A stretch of 9,391 bases of DNA from an uncultured Clostridia bacterium (GTDB taxonomy: Bacteria > Bacillota > Clostridia > Oscillospirales > CAG-272), in the NCBI GenBank assembly GCA_946061315.1, contig CAMGRB010000036.1, forward strand, positions 1 through 9,391, written 5' to 3'. Below the pieces are notes generated by a model. The model was not told the DNA's origin. It ran no database searches and was given only the letters and a program-made list of their open reading frames with translations. Numbering within the stretch: the stretch's first letter is position 1; each line of letters begins with the position of its first letter. Of the stretch, positions 1 to 6,021 are shown piece by piece. Both the position numbers and the translations under genes were made by a program.

Positions 1-54
1 ACCCGCCACCTCAACCTTGGCAAGGTTGCGCTCTACCAAATGAGCTAAATCCGC
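1..54 (-). tRNA. tRNA-Gly (GCC), 3' end cut off by the window
   Basis: On the minus strand the sequence begins GCGGATTTAGCTCA and has the anticodon arm CAACC-TTGCCAA-GGTTG. That places GCC in the anticodon position, so it reads glycine GGC/GGU codons. The T arm is cut by the window edge just after GGCGGGT. It is the last visible member of the Val-Asp-Phe-Gly operon, five bases from the CCA of tRNA-Phe. Confidence 0.93.
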
Positions 55-59
55 ATTTA

Positions 60-135
60 TGGTGCCTCCGGTCGGAATCGAACCAACGACACGGGGATTT
101 TCAGTCCCCTGCTCTACCAACTGAGCTACAGAGGC
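60..135 (-). tRNA. tRNA-Phe (GAA)
   Basis: A complete minus-strand tRNA of 76 nt. The acceptor strands GCCTCTG and CGGAGGC pair in all seven positions with one G-U. The anticodon arm GGGGA-CTGAAAA-TCCCC gives GAA. The T loop is TTCGATT, and a genomically encoded CCA lies at 60-62. It is separated by only four bases from tRNA-Asp upstream. Confidence 0.97.
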
Positions 136-139
136 GTTT

Positions 140-216
140 TGGCGACCTGAAAGGGACTCGAACCCTTGACCTCTAGCGTGACAGGCTAGCGTTCTAACCA
201 ACTGAACTACCAGGCC
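140..216 (-). tRNA. tRNA-Asp (GTC)
   Basis: A complete 77-nt minus-strand tRNA with encoded CCA. The anticodon arm CTAGC-CTGTCAC-GCTAG gives GTC, so it reads aspartate codons. D-arm (TAGTTCAGTTGGTTAGAA) and T-arm (GGGTTCGAGTCCC) features are canonical. It lies between tRNA-Val and tRNA-Phe in the same transcript. Confidence 0.97.
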
Positions 217-222
217 ATAATA

Positions 223-258
223 AAGCAGATATAAAAATATCTGCTTCAAGCGTCGCTT
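223..258 (-). other. two small inverted repeats in the tRNA-Val/tRNA-Asp spacer
   Basis: The 42-base spacer holds a perfect 10-bp hairpin (arms 223-232 and 237-246, AAGCAGATAT, 4-base loop) and a second palindrome AAGCG-T-CGCTT at 248-258. In the transcribed (minus) direction the larger hairpin is followed by TATTA, too weak a U-tract for a strong terminator. It could be a leaky attenuator or a processing signal for pre-tRNA cleavage. The structure is visible; the role is inferred. Confidence 0.45.
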
Positions 259-334
259 TGGTGGAAACAATAGGGCTCGAACCTATGACCCTCTGCTTGT
301 AGGGCAGATGCTCTCCCAACTGAGCTATGCTTCC
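259..334 (-). tRNA. tRNA-Val (TAC)
   Basis: A complete 76-nt minus-strand tRNA, first in its operon. Acceptor strands GGAAGCA and TGTTTCC pair with one G-U. The anticodon arm TCTGC-CCTACAA-GCAGA gives TAC, which reads valine. CCA is encoded at 259-261. The gene starts about 35 bases downstream of the promoter at 369-397. Confidence 0.97.
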
Positions 335-368
335 GTATGCTCTGCGCTCATTTCCTGCGACGGTTATG

Positions 369-397
369 ATTATATCATAGACAATTTTGTTTGTCAA
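369..397 (-). promoter_or_regulatory. sigma-A promoter of the tRNA operon
   Basis: Read on the minus strand, a perfect -35 TTGACA (392-397) and a perfect -10 TATAAT (369-374) are separated by exactly 17 bases. A- and T-runs at 401-424, immediately upstream of the -35, resemble an UP element. A full-consensus promoter fits the high output expected of stable-RNA genes. Confidence 0.92.
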
Positions 398-507
398 CAC
401 TTTTTTCAAATTTTTTTGAAAATTATTACGCCGCGAAAAAGTCCCTCGTTAAAAAGATAAAAGCACACGTATTAAAGGAGAAATTTATATTTTTCTTGGC
501 AAGCATA

Positions 508-536
508 TTGAAAAAGGAAATAAAATATGCTAAAAT
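508..536 (+). promoter_or_regulatory. sigma-A promoter upstream of the MmcQ/YjbR gene
   Basis: TTGAAA (508-513), a 17-base spacer, then TAAAAT (531-536) preceded by TGC, which makes an extended -10. The expected transcript start is near 543. It probably drives the MmcQ/YjbR gene and the closely following thioredoxin gene. Confidence 0.75.
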
Positions 537-617
537 ACAAACGAAGCATCCGATAAAAGTCTTGTGAAACGGATAAACAAAAATATTTGCTATACGATCG
601 AGGAAAAAACTGATCTG

Positions 618-1316
618 ATGGAATACACGCATATTTTTGAAAAATATCGCTTTTCGACGGATAAAGCCGAAAAATTCGGATTTAAGAAAAAGTCGGGGCA
701 GTACGTATATAAAACCGAAGAATACGGGGGAGTGTATCTCGTTTTTACGGTAGACCCCGCAAAAAAGACCTTTTCCGCTCACGCAGTAGACAGCGAATTT
801 GACGAAATATACCGTATGTTCGAGGTAGGCGGATCAAGCTCCTTTGCTAACGGACTGCGCGATAAGGCAAACGAAATAGCAGACCGCATAATAAGCGAAT
901 GTTTTGAGGATAAACAGACACGTGGTCGGGTATTTTCTTACGTTTACGAAAAATACGGCACAACGCCCGATTATCCGTTTGAGGACGATGACGATACCGC
1001 CGTTTTAAGATGCGAAAACGGAAAATGGTACGCCCTTGTAATGTCGCTTACTTACAGGCAACTCGGAATAGACTCCGACGAGGCGGTCGACGTTATGAAC
1101 ATAAAACTGCCTCCCGAAAAGATACAGACGTTGCCCGACGGAAAATATTATTTCAAATGTTATCATATGAACAAAAAATATTGGATAAGTGTCGCTCTTT
1201 TGGATAACATAGATTTTGAAAAGCTCTCTCGGCTCATAGACGAAAGCCACGATATTGTGGAGAAAAAAGCGACCAAGTGTCCGAAAAAAGATAAAAAAGT
1301 GCAAAATAAAAACTAA
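618..1316 (+). CDS. MmcQ/YjbR family protein with an N-terminal extra domain
   Basis: 232 aa from the ATG chosen here. The C-terminal half (about residues 102-214) is an MmcQ/YjbR domain, a double-wing fold often annotated as DNA-binding. Recognisable landmarks are VYEKYGTTPDYPF, NGKWYAL, VDVMNIK, YHMNKKYWISV and RLIDES. Stand-alone family members are about 120 aa. The first hundred residues here (EYTHIFEKYRF...) form an extra domain that I associate with longer Clostridia members. A lysine-rich tail (KKATKCPKKDKK) follows. The start is uncertain. A GTG at 564 is also in frame and lies about 21 bases after the predicted transcript start, but has no ribosome binding site. The ATG at 618 has a GAGG motif about 14 bases upstream. 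The gene sits 15 bases before thioredoxin, so co-transcription is likely. The molecular role of the family is unsettled. Confidence 0.8.
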   Translation: MEYTHIFEKYRFSTDKAEKFGFKKKSGQYVYKTEEYGGVYLVFTVDPAKKTFSAHAVDSEFDEIYRMFEVGGSSSFANGLRDKANEIADRIISECFEDKQTRGRVFSYVYEKYGTTPDYPFEDDDDTAVLRCENGKWYALVMSLTYRQLGIDSDEAVDVMNIKLPPEKIQTLPDGKYYFKCYHMNKKYWISVALLDNIDFEKLSRLIDESHDIVEKKATKCPKKDKKVQNKN

Positions 1317-1331
1317 AAGGAGAATAGAAAG

Positions 1332-1637
1332 ATGTCTGTAATATCAGTAAACAAAGATAATTTTGAAACGGTAAAGAATAGCGAAAAAACGGTGCTTCTC
1401 GACTTTTATGCCGATTGGTGCGGTCCGTGCCGTATGGTATCGCCCATCGTTGATGAAATTGCCGAGGAGAGAGATGATTTGCTCGTCGGAAAAGTAAACG
1501 TTGATAACGAGCCGGAGCTTGCCGAGCAGTTCGGAGTTTTCAGTATTCCTACTTTGGTCGTTATGAAAAACGGCGAAATAGTAAATCAGTCAACGGGTGC
1601 ACGCCCCAAAAATCAGATACTTGACCTGCTAAAATGA
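1332..1637 (+). CDS. trxA: thioredoxin
   Basis: 101 aa, the usual thioredoxin length (about 100-108). The redox-active motif WCGPC lies at residues 29-33, the buried Asp at 24 in LLDFYADWC, and the cis-proline at 73 in SIPT. The KNGEIV turn and the G-A-R helix start follow in family order. It is a cytosolic dithiol oxidoreductase that reduces protein disulfides and is recharged by thioredoxin reductase. An AAAGGAG site lies just before the ATG. The next genes are rubrerythrin and rubredoxin, giving a redox-defence neighbourhood. No terminator is visible after the stop, so read-through to rubrerythrin is possible. Confidence in family is very high. Whether it is the main thioredoxin or a paralogue is unknown. 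Confidence 0.95.
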   Translation: MSVISVNKDNFETVKNSEKTVLLDFYADWCGPCRMVSPIVDEIAEERDDLLVGKVNVDNEPELAEQFGVFSIPTLVVMKNGEIVNQSTGARPKNQILDLLK

Positions 1638-1682
1638 CAAAATGCCGAAAAAATCTTGACGGCTGAATGATTACGTTAAAAG

Positions 1683-1697
1683 CGTGACCGAGTCACG
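1683..1697. promoter_or_regulatory. inverted repeat upstream of rubrerythrin, possible operator
   Basis: A perfect 6-bp inverted repeat with a 3-base centre, CGTGAC-CGA-GTCACG, lies 39 bases before the rubrerythrin start. It does not match the PerR box pattern. A TTGACG at 1656-1661 could be a -35, but no good -10 lies at the right distance, so promoter placement is unresolved. The repeat could bind a dimeric regulator or form a small leader hairpin. Confidence 0.35.
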
Positions 1698-1735
1698 AAA
1701 AATTATTAAATCAAAAATGCAAAGGAGAACACAAA

Positions 1736-2284
1736 ATGGAAAAATCAAAAAACCGTTATGCAGGAACGAAGACCGAGAAGAATCTTTGGGAGGCCTTTGC
1801 AGGCGAATCCCAGGCGAGAAACAAATATACGTACTTTGCGTCGGTTGCAAAGAAGGCGGGCTATGAGCAGATAGCAGAGCTTTTCTTAAAGACCGCCGAG
1901 AATGAAAAGGAACACGCAAAGCTTTGGTTTAAGGCTCTCGGTGAGCTTGGCGACACGGCTGAAAATCTTCTCCACGCGGCAGAGGGTGAAAACGCCGAGT
2001 GGACGGATATGTACGACCGTATGGCAAAAGAGGCAGACGAGGAGGGCTTCCACGATCTTGCAAAGCAGTTCCGCGGTGTTGCCGCTATAGAAAAGGCACA
2101 CGAGGAGCGTTATCGTGCACTTCTTAAAAACGTTGAAACAAAGGCTGTTTTTGAAAAGAGCGGCGTCACCGTATGGGAGTGCCGTAACTGCGGACATATC
2201 GTAGTGGGTGTTTCCGCGCCCGAGGTTTGCCCCGTATGCAATCATCCGCAGTCTTATTTTGAAGTAAAGAAAGAAAATTATTGA
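1736..2284 (+). CDS. rbr: rubrerythrin
   Basis: 182 aa, close to the usual 180-195. An N-terminal ferritin-like four-helix domain is followed by a C-terminal rubredoxin-like domain. By comparison with Desulfovibrio rubrerythrin, likely di-iron ligands are E24 (GESQA), E57 and H60 (ENEKEH), E85 and E88 (GENAEW), and E119 with H122 nearby (IEKAHEE). The FeS4 site is C149, C152, C165 and C168 (CRNCG...CPVC). The family reduces hydrogen peroxide to water in anaerobes, taking electrons from rubredoxin or another reductase. A rubredoxin gene follows after 22 bases, which fits a donor-acceptor pair. AAAGGAG lies 10 bases before the ATG. The protein is cytoplasmic with no signal peptide, and all key residues appear intact. 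Confidence 0.97.
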   Translation: MEKSKNRYAGTKTEKNLWEAFAGESQARNKYTYFASVAKKAGYEQIAELFLKTAENEKEHAKLWFKALGELGDTAENLLHAAEGENAEWTDMYDRMAKEADEEGFHDLAKQFRGVAAIEKAHEERYRALLKNVETKAVFEKSGVTVWECRNCGHIVVGVSAPEVCPVCNHPQSYFEVKKENY

Positions 2285-2306
2285 TTATATAAGGAGGACT
2301 AACGCT

Positions 2307-2465
2307 ATGAAAAAATACGTATGTGAAGTTTGCGGATGGGAATATGACGAGGCTGCAGGAGATCCCGATAACGGAATAGCACCCGGAACGAAGTTTGAGG
2401 ACCTTCCCGACGATTTTGTCTGCCCCGTATGCGGAGTAGGTAAGGATCAGTTCTCGGAAGAATAA
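2307..2465 (+). CDS. rubredoxin
   Basis: 52 aa, the classic rubredoxin size: starts [14 protein letters not shown] and ends DQFSEE. The four iron-binding cysteines are C6, C9, C39 and C42, in CEVCG and CPVCG. The conserved aromatic core (Y4, W11, Y13, F30, F37, F49) and [12 protein letters not shown] segment are present. It is a small one-electron carrier that most likely reduces the rubrerythrin encoded 22 bases upstream. AAGGAGG lies at 2291-2297, well placed for the ATG at 2307. The gene ends three bases before a MITE-like element, so its native terminator may have been displaced or replaced by that element. Confidence 0.95.
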   Translation: MKKYVCEVCGWEYDEAAGDPDNGIAPGTKFEDLPDDFVCPVCGVGKDQFSEE

Positions 2466-2468
2466 GAA

Positions 2469-2726
2469 GTGGCTGTCGCATTTGACGACACCGAAAAAGT
2501 CGGTTTACACACGTTTGTAAATGAAAAGATCTCACTTGCTTTCACAATAGGGAAAATAGGTTGAAATTCTAACGAATTTCTCCATTCAATGACTTTTTCT
2601 TGCGCCGTTTTCGCCCCTCGTCGTACGCCAGTACGCCTATCAGGACGAAACCAACGCATCTCGCCTAAATCCGACTATCCCCTTAAAATCTGCGGGGCTG
2701 TCGCAAATTTGATTTGCGACAGCCCC
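2469..2726. mobile_element. MITE-like element with terminal inverted repeats
   Basis: A 258-base non-coding stretch between rubredoxin and the ZIP gene. Its ends form a terminal inverted repeat: GTGGCTGTCGCA at 2469-2480 and TGCGACAGCCCC at 2715-2726, matching in 11 of 12 positions. Inside is a chain of small stems: TGTCG/CGACA (2474-2490), ACCGA/TCGGT (2490-2504), TTTACA/TGTAAA (2504-2521), GAAATTC/GAATTTC (2563-2580), CGTAC/GTACG (2622-2635) and a 15-bp terminal hairpin (2694-2726). There is no transposase and no clear target-site duplication. ORFs across it look spurious. Mobility is inferred from end symmetry; dispersal elsewhere in the genome cannot be tested here. Confidence 0.6.
2694..2726 (+). 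terminator. perfect 15-bp hairpin, possible terminator
   Basis: Arms 2694-2708 and 2712-2726 (GGGGCTGTCGCAAAT and its exact complement) with a TTG loop. Only three T follow, so it is a weak intrinsic terminator by the usual rule, though the stem is very stable. It forms the right end of the MITE-like element and ends 17 bases before the ZIP start codon. It could terminate the rubredoxin transcript or shield the ZIP leader. Confidence 0.45.
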
Positions 2727-2743
2727 TTTAAAGGACAAATAAA

Positions 2744-3496
2744 ATGAAAATTGTACTTTTGACGGCTCTCGGCGTTGGCGGAGCAACAATTCTGGGAGCA
2801 ATTATAGGATTTATTTTCAAGAAAATATCGCATAAGTTTGCGGATATTGTTCTTTCTTTTGCGGCAGGTGTCATGCTTGCGGCGTCTGTGCTCGGACTTA
2901 TAATCCCGTCGCTTGACTACGGTGGAAAATACGGCTTGCTCATAACGGTAGCAGGCATTTTTGCCGGGGCAGTGTGTCTTAATCTTATAGATAAACTCGT
3001 GCCGCACCTTCATAAGCTTGTCGGGGCGGATATTGAACCGCACAAAAACACGAGCCTTAATAAAGTTCTTCTTTTCGTTACCGCAATAGCGATACATAAT
3101 CTCCCCGAGGGAATTGCGGCAGGGGTCGGCTTTGGCTCCGGAGATACGGCGCAGGCTCTTATTATTGCAGGCGGGATTGCACTTCAGAATATACCGGAGG
3201 GCATGGTCATAATAGGACCCATGTTGGCATCCGGCGTAAAACCGAGAAAGACGTTTATTATCGCCATGGTAACGGGGCTTATCGAGGTAGTGGGAACGCT
3301 TATAGGATACTTTGCCGTAAGTATTGCGTCGGCAATATTGCCGTTTGCGCTTGCTTTTGCGGGAGGAACTATGCTTTACGTAATAAGCGACGAAATGATA
3401 CCCGAAACGCACGCGCACGGCAACGAAAGAGGCGCAACCTACGCATTGCTTGTCGGATTTTGTATTATGCTTATAACCGACGTTTTGCTCGGTTAA
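2744..3496 (+). CDS. ZIP family metal transporter, GufA-like
   Basis: 250 aa integral membrane protein with about eight predicted transmembrane helices. Metal-site motifs are HNLPEG at 118-123 in the fourth core helix and QNIPEG at 148-153 in the next. The first histidine of the second motif is replaced by Gln, as in the GufA subfamily; ZupT has His there. A conserved E180 follows in GLIEVVG. A His-containing loop (VPHLHKLVGADIEPH, about 86-100) precedes the HNLPEG helix, and HAHGNE lies near 223-228. The family imports divalent metals such as zinc, iron or manganese into the cytoplasm; exact substrate cannot be told. AAAGGA lies just before the ATG. The next ORF starts 18 bases after the stop, suggesting an operon. 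Confidence 0.9.
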   Translation: MKIVLLTALGVGGATILGAIIGFIFKKISHKFADIVLSFAAGVMLAASVLGLIIPSLDYGGKYGLLITVAGIFAGAVCLNLIDKLVPHLHKLVGADIEPHKNTSLNKVLLFVTAIAIHNLPEGIAAGVGFGSGDTAQALIIAGGIALQNIPEGMVIIGPMLASGVKPRKTFIIAMVTGLIEVVGTLIGYFAVSIASAILPFALAFAGGTMLYVISDEMIPETHAHGNERGATYALLVGFCIMLITDVLLG

Positions 3497-3514
3497 TATT
3501 GAAAAGGTGAAAAA

Positions 3515-4057
3515 ATGAACGGTTTGATGACAGAAAACAAAGAACAGGAAAAAAGCGGCGGACGTGTCGTTAATATGATAGTAAAGGACGATTCGGATTT
3601 TCTCTCCGTATTTTCCGAGAGCGAAACGCCCGTTATAAGCAGCGAGGTGGCGGAGTTTATAGAAAACAGAACGATGACAATGCCGCCGAAAGAACAGCTT
3701 ACTCTTAAAATTCACAGCGACTGCATAGACGACGATGAAAAAGTGCTTTACAGAGGCGCAATAAAGGAGTACTATTCCGAAAAATATCTTGCAAACAAGA
3801 GAGAGCTTAAAAGAAACAATATAATAGTTTTGCTTCTTACTATTGCAGGTATTCTTGCACTTTCGCTTCGTATTATTCTCGAATATACGACAAACAGTCT
3901 TATATGGGCGGAAGTAATAGACATAGCGGCATGGGTATTCCTTTGGGAAGCGGTTGATATAAGCGTTTTCGGCAACAGGGCGCTCCGCTTCAAAAATAAG
4001 CATTACCTTTCTTATATGTCAATGAACGTAGAATATGTAGGACTTTCGGAAAAATAA
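3515..4057 (+). CDS. unknown protein with two predicted transmembrane helices
   Basis: 180 aa that I do not recognise. The first hundred residues are soluble, acidic then basic (DDSDFLSVFSESETP, then KEYYSEKYLANKRELKRNN). Two hydrophobic helices follow, at about 102-123 (IIVLLLTIAGILALSLRIIL) and 127-149 (NSLIWAEVIDIAAWVFLWEAV). The tail is short and basic-aromatic (RALRFKNKHYLSYMSMNVEYV). There is no signal peptide. A basic stretch before helix 1 suggests an N-in topology, with both ends in the cytoplasm. AAGGTG precedes the ATG; a second ATG four codons in is an alternative start. It lies 18 bases after the ZIP gene and 24 bases before GH43, so all three are probably co-transcribed, although no shared pathway is obvious. 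Confidence 0.8.
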   Translation: MNGLMTENKEQEKSGGRVVNMIVKDDSDFLSVFSESETPVISSEVAEFIENRTMTMPPKEQLTLKIHSDCIDDDEKVLYRGAIKEYYSEKYLANKRELKRNNIIVLLLTIAGILALSLRIILEYTTNSLIWAEVIDIAAWVFLWEAVDISVFGNRALRFKNKHYLSYMSMNVEYVGLSEK

Positions 4058-4081
4058 ATACATATCTTTAAGGAGAAAATT

Positions 4082-5671
4082 ATGTTGACTGCAAAAAACC
4101 CGATTTTACCGGGCTTCCATCCCGACCCTTGTATATGCAGGGTAGGGGAGGATTATTATCTTGCAACATCGACTTTTCAATGGTTTGGCGGAGTGGGGCT
4201 TTACCACTCGCGCGACCTTATAAATTGGGAGGAGCTGCCCTCACCGCTTAACCGCGTATCACAGCTTGATATGGCGGGAGCACCTAACTCGGGCGGAATA
4301 TGGGCTCCGTGCCTTTCGTATTGTGACGGAGTTTTTTATCTTGTTTATACCAACACGAGAAACTTTCACGGCATATTCAAGGACACACCCAATTATCTTG
4401 TTACCGCAACCGATATTCGTGGGGAATGGAGCGAGCCCGTATATCTTAATTCAAGCGGATTTGACCCGTCGCTTTTCCACGACGATGACGGGCGCAAATA
4501 CATAGTAAATATGCGCTGGGATCACAGAATGGAGCATCACGATTTTGCGGGGATTTTAATTCAGGAATACTCCCCCGAGCAAAAGAAGCTCATAGGTGAG
4601 CCGAAAACCATATTCAAGGGAACGAGCATAGGCGCCGTTGAGGGACCGCACCTTTACAAAAAAGACGGATATTATTATCTTATGGTTGCCGAGGGCGGCA
4701 CTATGTACAATCACGGGGTAAGGCTTGCGCGCTCAAAGAACATTTACGGTCCTTACGAGTATGACCCGATGCCGCTTCTTACAACAAGGGACAATCCCGA
4801 AAGCCCGCTTCAGCGCACGGGTCACGCATCGCTTGTCGATACTCCAAACGGCGACTACTACGTTGCATATCTGTGCGGTCGCCCGATAGGCGATAAAAAA
4901 AGATGTATTCTCGGCAGAGAAACCGCACTTGCAAACGTAGTGTGGGACGAAAACGGGTGGCTCCGCTTAAAAGACGGCGGCGTCGTACCGCCAACGCAGT
5001 ATTCGTCAGATCTGCCCGAGCATAAATTTCCCGAAAAACCCGAGTGCGACTATTTTGATACGGATAAATTGCCCGTCCACTATAAGACTTTAAGAATCCC
5101 TTTTACCGATAAAATTGGCTCTTTAAGTGCGAGAAAAGGTTATTTGCGCCTTTATGGGCGAGAATCTGTTACCTCATGGTTTAATCAATCGCTCGTTGCA
5201 CGCAGGCTTGACGCTTTTAATACCGAAACGACGGTAAAGATGGAGTTTTCACCAAAGACCTTTCAGCAAATGGCGGGTCTTGAGGTAATATACGACACGT
5301 ATAATTTCTTCTATCTCTATATGTCAAATGACGAGATGGGGAACAACGTGCTCCGCATAGCAGTAAGGGATAGCCTCAAATTTTATAATCCCGTCGGCTT
5401 TGTGTCAATAGGAAATAATACAACCGTATGGTTAAGGGTAAAAATTGACTGCTTAAAGCTTCAATTTTCATATTCTCTCGACGGAGAAAAGTTTGAAAAT
5501 ATAGGTACGGAACTTGATTGCTCCAACCTTGCGGACGAAGCGTACGTCGATATAGGCCACGAGGGGCACACGGGCACCTTTGTCGGCATTTCCTGTCAGG
5601 ACTTAACGGGTGGCAACGGCGGCGAGGTCGCCCATGCCGATTTTGAATACTTCAGTTACAAAACAAAATAA
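4082..5671 (+). CDS. GH43 beta-xylosidase, subfamily 11-like (xylan 1,4-beta-xylosidase)
   Basis: 529 aa, matching the 530-540 aa of two-domain GH43 xylosidases. The N-terminal five-bladed beta-propeller (about 1-310) carries the three catalytic acids at family positions. They are D15 (general base, FHPDPC), D128 (pKa modulator, SGFDPS) and E187 (general acid, GAVEGPH). H248 in RTGHAS is a known substrate-pocket position. The C-terminal domain (about 322-528) is a concanavalin-like beta-sandwich that closes the active site. The family releases xylose from the non-reducing end of xylo-oligosaccharides; some members also have arabinofuranosidase activity. No signal peptide, so it acts in the cytoplasm on imported oligosaccharides. 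AAGGAG precedes the ATG. The stop codon lies inside the left arm of the inverted repeat at 5666-5682. Confidence 0.95.
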   Translation: MLTAKNPILPGFHPDPCICRVGEDYYLATSTFQWFGGVGLYHSRDLINWEELPSPLNRVSQLDMAGAPNSGGIWAPCLSYCDGVFYLVYTNTRNFHGIFKDTPNYLVTATDIRGEWSEPVYLNSSGFDPSLFHDDDGRKYIVNMRWDHRMEHHDFAGILIQEYSPEQKKLIGEPKTIFKGTSIGAVEGPHLYKKDGYYYLMVAEGGTMYNHGVRLARSKNIYGPYEYDPMPLLTTRDNPESPLQRTGHASLVDTPNGDYYVAYLCGRPIGDKKRCILGRETALANVVWDENGWLRLKDGGVVPPTQYSSDLPEHKFPEKPECDYFDTDKLPVHYKTLRIPFTDKIGSLSARKGYLRLYGRESVTSWFNQSLVARRLDAFNTETTVKMEFSPKTFQQMAGLEVIYDTYNFFYLYMSNDEMGNNVLRIAVRDSLKFYNPVGFVSIGNNTTVWLRVKIDCLKLQFSYSLDGEKFENIGTELDCSNLADEAYVDIGHEGHTGTFVGISCQDLTGGNGGEVAHADFEYFSYKTK

Positions 5672-5754
5672 AAAAAGCAGGCAAAGGAGAGGCTATATAA
5701 GAAAGAAGCTATTTTTCAAGGGCGCACTTTACCCACTACCGAGGCGGTAAAAAT

Positions 5755-5792
5755 AAAATCGAGCATAATCTTTTTTGATTGTGCTCGATTTT
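5755..5792. terminator. bidirectional rho-independent terminator
   Basis: A 16-bp stem with one G-U (arms 5755-5770 and 5777-5792, core TCGAGCATAATC) and a six-T loop. On the plus strand it is flanked by TTTTTATTT; on the minus strand by TTTTATTTTTACC. It can therefore end transcripts from the GH43 side and from the opposing EEP gene. Confidence 0.85.
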
Positions 5793-5800
5793 TATTTAGA

Positions 5801-5974
5801 GTGAAATATTTTGCTTTGCAAAATGTGAAATAATGCTGTCGCATTGTGAAATATTCGTCTGTCGCCGAATGTGAAATGAAATAAATCCACTCACGCCCGC
5901 AGGCATTTCACACGCCGCAGGCGTATTTCACGCACGAAGTGCATTTCACAAATCCCGTAAGGGATTTATTTCAC
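5801..5974. repeat. 4+4 heptamer hairpin-ladder element, copy 1
   Basis: Four direct GTGAAAT heptamers (5801, 5825, 5846, 5871) are followed by four ATTTCAC heptamers (5905, 5925, 5943, 5968). The gaps are small hairpins with unrelated sequences: ATTTTGC-ttt-GCAAAAT, AATGC-tgtc-GCATT, ATTCG/CGAAT, then ACGCC-gca-GGCGT, GCAC-gaa-GTGC and AAATCCC-gtaa-GGGATTT. The centre (5878-5904) holds GAAATAAATCCACTCAC and GCC-cgca-GGC. All heptamers can pair in nested order, giving a central ladder of 7-bp helices with a hairpin on each side at every step. No ORF of note crosses it. I do not recognise it as a named family. Action as DNA cruciform or as RNA cannot be told. Confidence 0.8.
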
Positions 5975-6005
5975 TGTGGCGCACTTCCTTACGGAGTGCG
6001 CCACA
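5975..6005. repeat. strong GC-rich hairpin at the edge of copy 1
   Basis: TGTGGCGCACT-T-CC pairs with GGAGTGCGCCACA around a TTAC loop, 13 bp with one bulged T. It abuts the last ATTTCAC of the ladder and lies three bases before the right arm of the closing inverted repeat. It lacks its own T-run on either side, so it is not a classic terminator alone. GGCGCACTT also appears at 5721-5729, suggesting duplicated material inside the block. Confidence 0.65.
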
Positions 6006-6021
6006 ACGCCTGCTTTTTTAT

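Noticed and set aside
194..409. 71-aa minus-strand ORF over the tRNAs
   Set aside because: It is a translation of tRNA-Val and tRNA-Asp and their promoter, a well-known annotation artefact.
1656..1681. Promoter for rubrerythrin (TTGACG with TTAAAA)
   Set aside because: The spacing is only 14 bases and the -10 is poor, so it is not listed as a promoter.
2482..2510. Promoter within the MITE-like element driving the ZIP gene
   Set aside because: TTGACG and TTACAC are 17 bases apart, but the -10 is weak and overlaps predicted stems; the start would be more than 200 bases from the gene.
2447..2659. 70-aa minus-strand ORF inside the MITE-like element
   Set aside because: It overlaps the rubredoxin 3' end and the element's hairpins, has no ribosome binding site and no recognisable domain. 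More likely chance coding within the repeat.
2675..4003. 442-aa minus-strand ORF
   Set aside because: It is antisense to the ZIP and two-TM genes, has low-complexity Lys/Tyr/Arg-rich composition and no initiation signal.
5801..5974. CRISPR array
   Set aside because: The repeats are only 7 bases, flip orientation in the middle, and the spacers are self-complementary hairpins of unequal length. No cas genes are present.
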